This document shows positions 1 through 10,248 of a DNA stretch of 64,000 bases, in pieces. The DNA is from Saccharum officinarum (taxonomy: Eukaryota > Streptophyta > Magnoliopsida > Poales > Poaceae). A program made the translations under genes and the position numbers. The DNA lies in NCBI GenBank assembly GCA_020631735.1, contig CM036199.1, forward strand, positions 15,158,834 to 15,222,833. Direction: 5' to 3'. The notes under the pieces are model-generated. The model did no database searches, had not been told where the DNA came from, and saw nothing but the letters and a program-made list of their open reading frames with translations. How positions within the stretch are numbered: the stretch's first letter is position 1; each line of letters begins with the position of its first letter.

Positions 1-2060
1 GTAGGAGGAAGTCCGACAATGAAATCCATACTTATCTCTTCCCATTTCCAACCTGGGATAGAAAGTGGTTGAAGTAACCCAGCTTTCATATGCACAGCTT
101 TAACTCTACAGCAGGTGTCACACCTAGCCACATATGCAGCTATCTCTTTCCGCATCTTGGTCCACCAATAGTATGGCTTCAAATCATAATACATCTTATT
201 GCTACCAGGATGGATGGACAACTTAGAGGAGTGTGCTTCAGACATAATATCATTTCTAAGCTCTCGGTCCTTAGGCACAACTAACCTATCCTTGAACCAT
301 AGTACACCCTCTTCATCTACCCTGAACTGTGTAGTTTCTTGCTCTTTCATCTTACGTTTTATGTGGAATACACCAGGATCAGTCTTTTGGAGCTCAATAA
401 TTCTGCTTTTGAGAGTACAACTGACAGTGATGTTGTACAAGACTGCTGGATGTAGAAGGCGAGATCGATGAAAATCAGTTTCAACTAGGGAATGGCAATG
501 AGACTTACGGCTTAAAGCATCCGCAACCACATTTGCCTTGCCAGGATGATAGTGCACTTGAAGGTTATAATCCTTAATCAACTCGAGCCATCTTCTTTGA
601 CGCATATTTAACTCGGGTTGGGTGAAGATGTATTTGAGGCTTTTGTGGTCTGTGTAGATATTGCAAACATTGCCCAACAGATAGTGCCGCCAGGCTTTCA
701 AAGCATGAACAACTGCGGCGAGTTCTAAGTCATGCGTTGGATAATTCACCTCATGTTTCCGAAGTTGTCGAGAGGTATATGCAATCACTCGGCCTTCCTG
801 CATCAACACACCTCCCAAACCTATGCCTGAGGCATCACAATAAACATCAAATGGTTTCTCGATATCCGGTTGTGCCAAAACCGGAGCTGAGGTTAGGAGG
901 GTTCGCAGTTGGTGAAAAGCCGCATCACACTCAGGAGTCCAGACAAACCTGGTGTCTTTTTGTAGCAACCGAGTCATTGGCTTGGCTATTTTGGAGAAAT
1001 CCGGGATGAAGCGACGATAATAGCCAGCCAAACCAAGAAAACTCCGGACCTCGTGAACCGAGATAGGAGCCTTCCAGTTCAGTACTTCTTGTACCTTGGC
1101 GGGGTCCACCATAATTCCTCCATCGGACAACACATGCCCAAGGAAAGGTACTTCTCGAAGCCAGAATTCGCACTTACTGAACTTTGCATATAGTTGATGT
1201 TCACGCAGTCTTGTGAGGACTATACGCAGATGTTCAGCGTGATCTTCCTCATTTACAGAATATATCAGGATGTCATCAATAAATACCACCACAAACTTGT
1301 CCAATTCGGGCATAAACACCGAATTCATCAAGTACATGAAGTGTGCGGGGGCGTTGGTCAAGCCGAAGGACATAACAAGATATTCATAAAGACCGTATCT
1401 GGTAGAGAAGGCGGTTTTTAGAACATCTTCCAGATGGATTTTAATTTGATGATAGCCAGATCTTAGATCAATCTTGGAGAAGACTTTAGCTTTAGACAAC
1501 TGATCGAACAAGATGTCGATGCGCGGTAGAGGGTACTTATTTTTGACAGTGACTGCATTGAGAGGTCTATAATCTACGCACATTCGCAATGACTGATCCT
1601 TCTTCTTTACAAATATAGCAGGACATCCCCACGGCGACGAACTAGGACGAATCAATCCCTTCTTCAAAAGTTCATTCAATTGCACCTTAAGTTCAGCTAG
1701 TTCATTCGGAGGCATCCTATAGGGTCTCCTAGAGATGGGCGTCGTGCCAGGCAACAACTCAATTTTAAATTCCACATCCCGATCCGGAGGGAGTCCCGGC
1801 AATTCATCGGGAAAAACGTCCGGAAACTCATTCACTACCGGAATTTCGGCCAACACCTTTGCTTGCACAACATGAACTTTCCCAAACAAATCAACTTTTC
1901 TAGGAAGTTGTACCAGAAAACCCTTTTGATCTGTAGGATCTCTGAGCATAACTACCCGAGTGGATGTATCAATGAGTACCCCATTCTGACTCATCCAATT
2001 CATGCCCAGAATAACATCTATGCCTAACCCCGGCAAAACCACTAAGGCAAGCGAGTACTT
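1..2060 (-). CDS. pol: pol polyprotein: protease end, reverse transcriptase, RNase H, integrase start (partial)
   Basis: The frame is open from 2060 to the window edge (over 680 codons) and is the same frame as gag; only a TGA at 2061-2063 separates them. Protease continues to about 1830 with the ILGMNWM motif typical of Ty3 proteases. RT follows: [20 protein letters not shown] at about 1655-1575, the catalytic FIDD at 1272-1283, and LGHVLSDGG near 1140. RNase H shows the catalytic DAS near 835 and the [10 protein letters not shown] block near 650-610, ending in [10 protein letters not shown] near 510. Integrase has its HHCC zinc finger ([10 protein letters not shown], then CDTC) at about 235-55 and the first catalytic Asp in MDFIVGLPP at the edge. 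It would make cDNA from the element RNA and integrate it. Expression needs read-through or reversion of the TGA. Confidence 0.9.
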
Positions 2061-3329
2061 TCACCCTTCTATCTCAAGCTCAAGATTCCCCACTACTTTA
2101 TTTGTGGAAATATTCTCACTTGCTGCGCTAATACAGTAACCCCCACCTTCAACAGTATGTAATTTGTGTGCAAACTCTGATGGAAACTTAGGACTGATAA
2201 AGGAATGCGAAGCACCTGAATCAAAAAGTACCACTGCAGGATGTTGGTCAACTAGGAACTTACCAGCGGTGACAACCTCACCAGATGGGATTTCCTCAAT
2301 ACTGTTATAATGAGCGTGTCCTTGACGGCCACCTTGGTTGACATTCTTCTTAGGGTAAGGACAGTTCCTGGACCAATGGCCTGGCTTGTTGCAGTTCCAG
2401 CAAGGCATGTTGCTAGGAGGAACACTGGAGCTGCTTTGGCCCGAATTACCCTTTGGCAAGGCCACTATATATGCCTTGCGAAACCCAGTCTTCACTGGCG
2501 CCTTCTTTTGCGGAGGACGGAACTTGGCACTTGTGGCCGGAGGGCGAGGAGGAGCCCTCGGGGCAGCTGGAGGTGAAGCACCTGCCTCAAGTGCCCTCTT
2601 GTGGCTCTTAGAAGCAGCATAGATAGAGTTATTGTTTTCTTGAGTCAGAGCATCACTGATAAATTCATTGAAGGTAGTACACTTGCTAGTGCCCATAGTC
2701 TTCATCAGCTTTGGACCGAGGCCTCTTTTAAAGCTAGTAATTTTCTTGGCATTGGTATCCACAAACTCTATGGCATACCTTGCCAGGTTATTGAAAGATT
2801 GCAGATATTCAGTCAAGCTTTTATTTCCCTGCGACAGCCTCATAAATTCTGTGTGCTTGATAGCCATAAGACCTGGAGGAATATAGTTCCCACGGAATGC
2901 GACCTTGAACTGGTCCCAAGCAATCGGGACATTTGCAGGCAGTGTGGAACGATAATGGCTCCACCAAATACCCGCTGGACCATGCAGTTGGTGAGAAGCA
3001 TATTCAGTCTTTAGCTCATCAGTCAAGCGAAGCAGACGAAACTTTTGTTCAATAGTGTTCAACCACTCATCAGCTTGCAGTGGTTCCTCCGCCTCCTTAA
3101 AGAGCGGGGGCTTAGTATCAAGAAAGTCCTTAAAATCACTGTACTGATTGGGTTCTGTGCCCTGGCGGCCATGACGAGCCTCCCGGTTGGCAAGCTGGCG
3201 CATAGCATCTGCCAGCATGCGCTGCCCTTCGACCACGGTCTGCATCAGCTCAGCCGGGGTAGGTGGTGGCGGAGGGGGTGGCTGTTCCTCACCCTCATTG
3301 CCACGACCCCGACGGAGATTGTACGACAT
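2061..3329 (-). CDS. gag: gag with N-terminal part of protease
   Basis: About 420 codons from the ATG at 3327-3329. This ATG is chosen over one 33 bases upstream because it lies directly after a strong 3' splice-site-like TTTTTGCAG and starts a basic MSYNLRRGRG segment. A proline run follows, then the plant retrotransposon Gag domain (DEWLNTIEQKF to about AFRGNYIPPG), a Pro/Ala/Lys-rich linker, a CCHC zinc knuckle (CWNCNKPGHWSRNC) at about residues 309-322, and the aspartic protease active site DSGASHSFIS at about residue 368. The frame stops at a TGA inside the protease domain. The normal arrangement in these elements is one continuous gag-pol frame, so the stop is most simply a nonsense mutation in this copy. 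Gag forms the virus-like particle and binds element RNA. Confidence 0.9.
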   Translation of the reverse strand: MSYNLRRGRGNEGEEQPPPPPPPTPAELMQTVVEGQRMLADAMRQLANREARHGRQGTEPNQYSDFKDFLDTKPPLFKEAEEPLQADEWLNTIEQKFRLLRLTDELKTEYASHQLHGPAGIWWSHYRSTLPANVPIAWDQFKVAFRGNYIPPGLMAIKHTEFMRLSQGNKSLTEYLQSFNNLARYAIEFVDTNAKKITSFKRGLGPKLMKTMGTSKCTTFNEFISDALTQENNNSIYAASKSHKRALEAGASPPAAPRAPPRPPATSAKFRPPQKKAPVKTGFRKAYIVALPKGNSGQSSSSVPPSNMPCWNCNKPGHWSRNCPYPKKNVNQGGRQGHAHYNSIEEIPSGEVVTAGKFLVDQHPAVVLFDSGASHSFISPKFPSEFAHKLHTVEGGGYCISAASENISTNKVVGNLELEIEG

Positions 3330-3342
3330 CTGCAAAAATGCA
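3330..3342 (-). promoter_or_regulatory. candidate 3' splice site at gag start codon
   Basis: On the minus strand the ATG of gag is directly preceded by ATGCATTTTTGCAG, a good plant acceptor (T-rich tract then GCAG). No splicing data are available. Confidence 0.45.
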
Positions 3343-3995
3343 TAGCCAATGAGCACTGACAATGTGGGAAATTTATAGATGAATTATTGTAAATATGTCA
3401 AACTGACTTCATGAAATGGACTTCTCAAAATAATCATGGCACAATCATTCATCACAACCGCACAATCCATTCAAGCGTATCAATTGGCGCAATCATGCGA
3501 GGGAATCCAACAAGATGTACTCTGATAAAGGCTCACTCACAAGGAGCACAACAGTTACAGAACCGTTTATGTTAATATCTACATGATTTTTGACCTTTCG
3601 CCCGGTACTTGGATTCGATCTCAACATTTTTAGTTGTTTGAGAAATGCTACTTCAAACTGACCACAAAGAGACTTCTCAACGGTAGAGTTCCATGGTGGA
3701 TCATGACTAGCCACCTCGATACCAGCGCGTGCCAAGCAGCACAGCCTTATGTCGCGCGCCATAGGAGGCCCTCGGTTTCGTCGCGGCACCGAAGGGTGCT
3801 AATCGTGACACCATCATCGAACGCAACACAATAAGACATCCAATTGCGATCGAAATTAACAGGTTCCAACTAAACATCTAGGAAACATAGGGTTCGACCT
3901 TACATCCCAAAAGCCAAGTTATTACAAAGCCTCTCTCTCTAACACAGGTAGGGCACAAAAGACGATCCTAACATTGTAGCTACGCGATGACTACT
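3330..3995 (-). other. spacer between the extra ORF and gag, possible intron
   Basis: No protein of a known family is seen in 666 bases. Its left (3') end, read on the minus strand, is a pyrimidine-rich tract ending in GCAG immediately before the gag ATG, as expected of a 3' splice site. The spacer would be part of an intron removing the extra ORF, if gag is expressed from a spliced RNA. Confidence 0.5.
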
Positions 3996-4619
3996 CTAAG
4001 CATCGCCCTCAGAGTCGGTGTCAAGGATCTCCACGCCGTCCTCATCACTAACAGGCTCTAACTCCTCATCTTCTTCTTCTTCTTCTTCTTCTGGTTCTTC
4101 TTCTGGTGCTTCTTCTGGTGCGGCATCTTGGGGCCCATTGACCTCCACTTCATCATCATCTTCAGCCATGAAGATTCCCAAACCCATGTCCTCTTCTGCG
4201 TTGTTGTTTTGAGGCAGCAGAGGATTAAGCTGGTTGTTCAGGTGGTGCACTTCTTCATGAAGATTGTCATTGTATTCTTCAGCATTCTTCAACTGTTGCT
4301 CGAGCTCAAACTGGCGAGCTCTCAGAACGTTCTCCTCGTGCCAGGCTTCATCCCTCTGATTCATGACACAGACCAGCATGCGTTGACAGTTGCGATTTGC
4401 TACTGTCAATCTCTGGACTGCAAGGGTTTCCTGGTCACGATCACGGATCACTTGCTCCAGTTGTTGACGCGCTGCATTCCGGGCAGCAGTCACTTCGGCC
4501 AACTCATCCCTTAGCCTTTTCACCTCAGTGGGCTCAGGGCGGGGCTCACGTGGAGCGAGCTGGTGACGAGGTGCCCTGCCTCCAGTGGACTTGCGAGCGG
4601 TCCTCTTGGTACGTGCCAT
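3996..4619 (-). CDS. retrotransposon extra ORF: histone H3 tail-like N-terminus, coiled coil, acidic C-terminus
   Basis: 207 codons from the ATG at 4617-4619 to TAG at 3996-3998. After Met the protein reads ARTKRTARKSTGGRAPR and continues HQLA. Aligned with the canonical H3 tail (known sequence ARTKQTARKSTGGKAPR) it is identical at 18 of the first 21 positions, differing at Q5R, K14R and K18H; K23 is also Arg. R2, T3, K4, R8, K9 and S10 are kept. There is no histone fold. Residues about 30-135 are heptad-like and charged (coiled coil). Residues about 150-207 are dominated by Glu and Asp, including an unbroken run of seven Glu. It lies between the leader and gag, in sense, as in grass gypsy elements with an additional ORF before gag. 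A longer frame reaches 4655, but only the 4619 start exposes the H3-like end. Role unknown; histone-tail mimicry is inference. Confidence 0.85.
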   Translation of the reverse strand: MARTKRTARKSTGGRAPRHQLAPREPRPEPTEVKRLRDELAEVTAARNAARQQLEQVIRDRDQETLAVQRLTVANRNCQRMLVCVMNQRDEAWHEENVLRARQFELEQQLKNAEEYNDNLHEEVHHLNNQLNPLLPQNNNAEEDMGLGIFMAEDDDEVEVNGPQDAAPEEAPEEEPEEEEEEEDEELEPVSDEDGVEILDTDSEGDA

Positions 4620-4636
4620 CTGTAGCAACAAGATAC
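4620..4636 (-). promoter_or_regulatory. candidate 3' splice site at start codon of the H3-like ORF
   Basis: On the minus strand the ATG at 4619 is directly preceded by ATCTTGTTGCTACAG, an acceptor-like sequence. The same arrangement is seen at the gag ATG, which suggests a shared logic of choosing the ORF by the acceptor used. Confidence 0.45.
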
Positions 4637-5379
4637 GACCTAAAGTGAGGGTCATTTAGGGGATACGAAATTTAATTTAGTCTGGACTATTGAAATTTTT
4701 AAGGAGGGAGAAAATGATATGTATGATATAATTAAACATGATGCATGCACGTTCCGTACGCCCTCTCACCTTAGAAGAAACCTAAAGTTCTAACGCTAGG
4801 CAGTGGCATACATACGTTCTCTCATATAAGCGAAACTATCGGTCTACTCGTTACGCTGTTAGTGTACCTGCAGAAAAATCTCATTTCAGCCCAACAGTTC
4901 CCCAAAATCAGCATACAAGAAAGCAGTAAATTAAATACTTTCCATATACACATCCCCTGATGTATATACTTCAGTATCAAAGCTACCCGATATAAAGGTT
5001 CCCAAAATTAAGTGCTTATATAGTTACATGGTTTAAACATGTAAGTATGCAAGTCACCAAAACTACTCTCCCCTAGATCGTCGGTTGGACGATCATGCTC
5101 TCACAACTCACACTTACCAGGGCGTCGAGGCAACTGATCCATACATTACCACCCAAGTGGATGGCATCCATACAATATCACGCCGTACGAACGACGAAAC
5201 AAAAACAAACAAGGCCCCCAAGTTAGTCTTTATAATAAGCCACCTAAGAGTCCTTATTTGGGCTAAGGGATGTGATCACTGGCATACCTATGAAAATAAT
5301 TTTTAATGTTTTAACCCCTTTTCATAATCAAATACGTTTATTTTTAAATACTCGTATGATGTGTTTAATGTTGAATTAT
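4637..5379 (-). other. untranslated leader of the Ty3 element, with candidate 5' splice site
   Basis: About 740 bases between the primer-binding site and the extra ORF, with no coding signal. About 100 bases after the primer-binding site the minus strand reads CATAG|GTATGCC (GT at 5286-5287), the best donor-like site I noticed. Joined to 4619 it would remove 668 bases; joined to 3329 it would remove 1958 bases including the whole extra ORF. Confidence 0.4.
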
Positions 5380-5391
5380 GCTCCGATACCA
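5380..5391 (-). other. primer-binding site (initiator tRNA-Met type)
   Basis: The minus strand reads TGGTATCGGAGC two bases after the LTR end. This is the common plant site complementary to the 3' end of initiator tRNA-Met (TGGTATCAGAGC) with one mismatch. It fixes the LTR boundary and the orientation of the element. Confidence 0.8.
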
Positions 5392-5393
5392 GT

Positions 5394-8300
5394 TGTAACA
5401 GAACCGACCAAATTATAAGAGCACAAGTACAAAAACAAGCACCGAAGCGCTTAAATTTTTAAACTTGAGCCCATATAATCCCGGTAGTCAATCGAAACCA
5501 CGAAGGATTTCAAATCAACTTGCTTACAACCAAGATCACATCATTCAACATACCACATCATACGTTATATTTCACAAGTAGTTCTGAAATAAGTTTACAC
5601 ACACAGAGTCGCAAATATTACAAACCAAGTTTATAAAGTAGCAGAAGCATACCCACACACCAGTTGTTTAACTACTGCCAGTCTTGTTGATCAACAACCC
5701 ATAAAAGCATCAGGAAAGTACATAAAAGATGATCACGCCCTAGTGATCTAGTCTTCATCACCCGTAGGGTGGAGACAAGTTTTGCAGAAGCCTTGGAAAA
5801 GCATATCATCTGCAACAGGAGGGAAATAAATCCTGAGTACTGGAATGTACTCAGCTAGACTTACCCATTAAAAACCAGAAATAAGATGACACCAAGGATT
5901 ATGTAAGGCTTTCACAAGAGGCTAGCTGACATCACATTTTGCATAAAGGCATAAGTAATTGAAACTCTTATAACTTGTACGAGCAGTTCTTTTTAGCATT
6001 TACCTGTCATCTATCTTAGCACCTGTACTAAGCATGCACTTGATTATAATCAAACAATTATCATCATTTTATCCAGAGCAGGTATAACTTATGGCAACAG
6101 TGTATCATTCACTTAACCATCTGTTCATTTAATGAGATCTACGTTGCCGCTGCTCAAGTCAAGTGCTCACTAACCGGGAGCGACGACGATTCGAATCGAA
6201 TTCCTATCCAGCTGGAGGGGTATTTCTAGCACTCACCGAGTCACGCCTGGCGAGGGCTGCTCAGGTCATCTTTTGTACAGTTCAAAAATCACGGGTCTGA
6301 ATAATGTCGCGTCCTTAAGGGCGACACTCTGTCAGGTGATAGAGACTCTAACCCACCCCCCTTGGTCTCACGCCAATGTCCCCAAGCACATCCTTTCTCT
6401 CCTCCAAGATGTAACCTACCATTCGATTCCCGGCCTGAACCATACTACTCGACTTCGCGGTCGGAACGACTTATCCAACCAACTAAGTGTTAGACTACGT
6501 TCAACATGACTCAAGGACGTACAGCGAAGCGGTCCTTAAACGACTCAGACGGGCATAGCTCCACACCCAAGATGTGAAGTGTCTTGCAGCTGTACTATCG
6601 AACGTCCGCCCGGTCTCAATTTCATTTTAAGGCATGGTTCCATCCACGATAGCCATAAAGCCACTCGTGACTCCTTCCTACATCTCGCGGATGACCAGAA
6701 ATCACTCGACTTCTACCGAACTAAGCAGGGCTAAGCATTGACACGTGCCTAAACCTAATATAGGATTAAGTACGATATCTGGACAAGGACAGGTATAATG
6801 CAACAAGTGTTTTCATATAACTCCTACAACTTTATGCAGTAAACAATTAAAAGTACTCGAGATTACTTTATAAAACATTAGGTTCAGCATGCACCGGGGC
6901 TTGCCTTTTAGAAAGGTCGAGGGCCGGTGGTCAGGGCACTCAGGCAAGCCTTCAGTGGCGTCTCCTCCGCCGACTGGTTCCGCTGGCTCCTCTGGCTGGT
7001 CCTAGACTTCCTCCGGTATCGCTGGCTCAAACTTGAGGAGTGTTACCCCCTCCGGAACACCTATTGCATGAGTGCACAATAAATATCATGGATGCATAAT
7101 GGGTGCAACATGCTCGGAATGAAATGCATTTCAGCAATAAAAGTACTCTATTCAAGTCACTTCACCATTACGTGCAAATCTCTTCTCCGGTGGAGAAGTA
7201 CTTACCTAATCTACTCAACCTAAGGTATAGCTGTTCATCTTCGGTTAAGGCCCTAACACCTAACAAACACAAGAGTGACATTATTTAGGTCACCACATCC
7301 AACCCAAAATATCACAGTAAGATATTCTGGACAGCAGCTACTTGTATCTAACATAACTGAAGATTCCTAACTCCAAAAGTTATGGTCTAAGACAATATGG
7401 AAAGCTTAAGAAATGCACTACAAATAATTTTCAGACCTCAACCTTAAATTCCTAAGTTCTCCATGTCGAATTTCCCAAGTTCTAGAATCTATCCTCTCTA
7501 AACAGAGAGTAGCCAATTCTGGACTGTCACTTTAAACAGCAATAATTCCCAAACTATTAAGCCAAATGCTCCCAAATTTTGACACAAGCTAGTTTATCAA
7601 GTTTACTACAACTTTGGTATTCACAAGTTTTCCAGCAAACATCTTTATCAAAGGTCAAACTCAAAATACTACCAGCTGTCCAGAGAACCTGAAATTACAA
7701 GGATTAAATATTTATTCATGTGGTAAACTTTCTCTAAGACCAATCCATTGTTACCAAAAGTTCACACTGGTCACAAAAACACCAGAAAGTAAGGTGTTCC
7801 CACCTAGAATAATTATTTATACTCATTTCTTAATTTACTTAATTAATTAAGTGGAATTTTAAACATATATGTAAACTGTTCCTAAAATTCTACAAAAATT
7901 ACAGGAGACTCCCTGGCCCAAAAAGAGACTACTGTAAAAATTTGAACTAAATTTATTCAGAGAAACTCCCTACACAAAATTCACAAGCCCAAAAGGCTGA
8001 TTTTTGTATAATTAACAAATTATATCGAAAAGTATCAAACAACATATTTCATATTTTTCTTAGACACTTTATGGTACCAAGACATTCTCCAAAAATTTAT
8101 AAGAACATTGCACATGTAGAAAAATTACTAAAATTCATTCAAATATTACCTAAAATGACAAGATAGCATTATTACTTGAAAAGTACTTAAGCACTACTGC
8201 CCAAATTTTTACCAAAGCTAGAGCAAGTATAAATTAGCCTACCCACCAAATTTCATAATTTTTGGAACACTGAAAATCACGATATGATTTAAACAAGTTT

Positions 8301-10248
8301 GCATGTAATTTAAAACACATTTCAAAGACCTATTTAAATCTCCTAGAAACTAAACATCACATATCCCATTTATATTTTTCTAAAATACTACACATCATGC
8401 AGATCCTAACAAAATTTATCTCATAATTTTTGGGCAAGTAAAATCCTAGATCTACATTTCCTAAATCTTACCCAAAATCTGTGGCAAATATAAAAAGGAA
8501 AACAAAAACTAAATCCAAAACCCTGCTACCGGGCCGGCCTGCAAAGCCAACGCGGCCCAAATCTCGCGGCGTGGCCCGCTCCCGCGCGCGGCCTGCTACG
8601 GCTCTCGCGCGCGCGCGTGCGACTGACCAGATGGCCCCACCGGTCAGAGAGAGAGGCGGAGGGGAGGAGCTGCGGTCGCCGGAGCTCGCCGTCGGTGAGC
8701 CGACCGGCGAAGCCGAGCGGACGAGCATGACCACGTCATCGAGCTAAGTTGATTGGTGGCAAGAACGGGGCGGCAGAGCCACAGAAAGGTGCTCGCCGTC
8801 AGGCATGGCGGACCGCCGGTACGGTGGTGGCGAAATCTCACCGTCGGTGAGCCCGACGTCCCAACCTTAACCCTCGATGAGCATCCCCATTCTACCTCGA
8901 TCCTAACGCACTTACAAGCGGGCGATAGAGACGCCAGAGACCCCTGGCCACAGAGAGCCATCGCACGGAGGAACTCCGGCGAGGTACCGCGGCGGCGGAA
9001 AACGAAAATGCAACCCTACCGAGGCGCGATTGGCTACGTGGAGTGGACGGTGAGGTAGCGGGCTTCAAGGCGGAGTTGTGGACGTGTTTTTGTGGGCGGC
9101 AGTGCGGTGGAGAGCGCGCACGAGCTCGCCGGAGTGGAGGCGACAATGGTGCTCGGTCGTTCCGCCCGGTGGAGGAGAGAGCGGGAGAGAGAGAGTTGTG
9201 GCGCGAGTGAGGGCGGAAACCGTCGGCGTGGCGACCTTGAAGGCCTGGTGGCCTGACGGGTGGGATCGCGGCCGGCGTACGGCTGCCACCGCGCGGCCAC
9301 GCGTCGGCGCTGGTCTGCGGTCGGTCGGCCACCGACTGAAAGCCTGAACCTCTGAAACGATGGCTGCATTAGGTGACTGACAGTGGTATTTTGTCGTTGA
9401 TTATCTCCCAGACCAGCTTGATTTAGTCGAAGACGATTACATCAATTATGTAGAGCTACATGAGGGCTATAACTTTGTCAATTGGCTCCAGGGCTGGTTC
9501 GGCTTAGTTATTGAGATATAGCGTCCTAAAGTGAGGCACCCGAAAACTGAAACTGAGTTTCAGTGAGTCACACCGACTGAAACCCATTTTTCCAGGCACC
9601 ATATCTCATAAATCATTTAGAACTAGGTGATGGTGATGTTGACAATGTTGTAGAGCTAAGTGAGTACTACAAAAGTGTCAATATGAGTTGGGGCTGGTTT
9701 GGTCTGGTTTGCAAACTACAAGCTTCCAAAGCAGGCCACAGTAAAACTGGAGGGACACTTTTGAGACTTAGAAAAATTCCAAGTGTTGAGACAGCCCCTC
9801 TAGCTGACTTCTGGGCCATTTTTGAGCATGTTATGGCCAGTTTCATGAGATGGTCATATTGAGACTTTTGTTCCCCATAAAATTCCCTACAACTTTGCTT
9901 AAGGGTGCTCCTCCATGCAAGGTCTCTAAGCTAGACTTTTTAATTGGTCAAACTAGAGCATCCTAGGGCTAAATGCTGGTCAACTACGCCTTGGAGGGCA
10001 TTTTGGTGATTTTGGTCAACATGAACCTTGCTCCATTAGTGACCCTAAGTATAGCTAAGGTGTTGTGAGATATAATTGGCTACTCTACCCTTTAGTTACA
10101 CCAACCCCCTAGTGTCACATGATGTGAGCCAAACAAAATTCTAAAAACAACCACATTTGTTGCAACCACATAAAATAACATGAATGATGCATGCTTATGC
10201 TTATGCAAATGCAATGCAATTAAGGAGCTAAACACCTGAGGTGTTACA
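5394..10248 (-). repeat. 5' LTR of the Ty3 element (about 4.9 kb)
   Basis: The left boundary is fixed by the primer-binding site. The right boundary is the first matching terminus: the LTR reads TGTAACACC at 10248 and ends TGTTACA at 5394, a perfect 7-base inverted terminal pair with TG...CA ends. It is AT-rich from 5394 to about 8460 and GC-rich from about 8520 to 9360 (the overlapping ORFs there are compositional), with moderate composition to the right end. No repeat insertion with clear ends was recognised inside it, but its length is large for this group, so an unrecognised internal insertion is possible. The other LTR lies outside the window. Confidence 0.65.

Larger units (their letters stand above)
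1..10248 (-). mobile_element. Ty3/gypsy LTR retrotransposon (Tekay/Del chromovirus-like), 5' part
   Basis: Read on the minus strand the order is LTR (10248 to 5394), primer-binding site, leader, an extra ORF (H3-tail mimic), gag-protease, then RT, RNase H and the start of integrase, leaving the window at base 1. The RT-RNase H-integrase order is that of Ty3/gypsy elements. The RT and RNase H wording resembles plant Del/Tekay chromoviruses, but the 3' end, where a chromodomain would lie, is outside the window, so the lineage is inferred. Apart from one in-frame TGA at 2061-2063 the coding regions are open, so the copy is fairly young. The right LTR appears to sit inside an older LTR (10249-13161). 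Confidence 0.85.

Noticed and set aside
2061..2063. Programmed stop-codon read-through between gag and pol
   Set aside because: The TGA lies within the protease domain just after its active site, the following base is A (TGAA), and related plant elements use one open frame; a point mutation is simpler.
3996..4655. A genuine histone H3 gene or H3 pseudogene
   Set aside because: Only the tail matches; there is no alpha-N helix or histone fold afterwards. The rest is coiled coil and acidic sequence, and the ORF lies in order between leader and gag of a retrotransposon.
8468..9369. Protein genes in the GC-rich part of the long LTR
   Set aside because: Several frames on both strands are open together with Arg/Pro/Ala-rich products, as expected of GC-rich DNA; no domain is recognisable.
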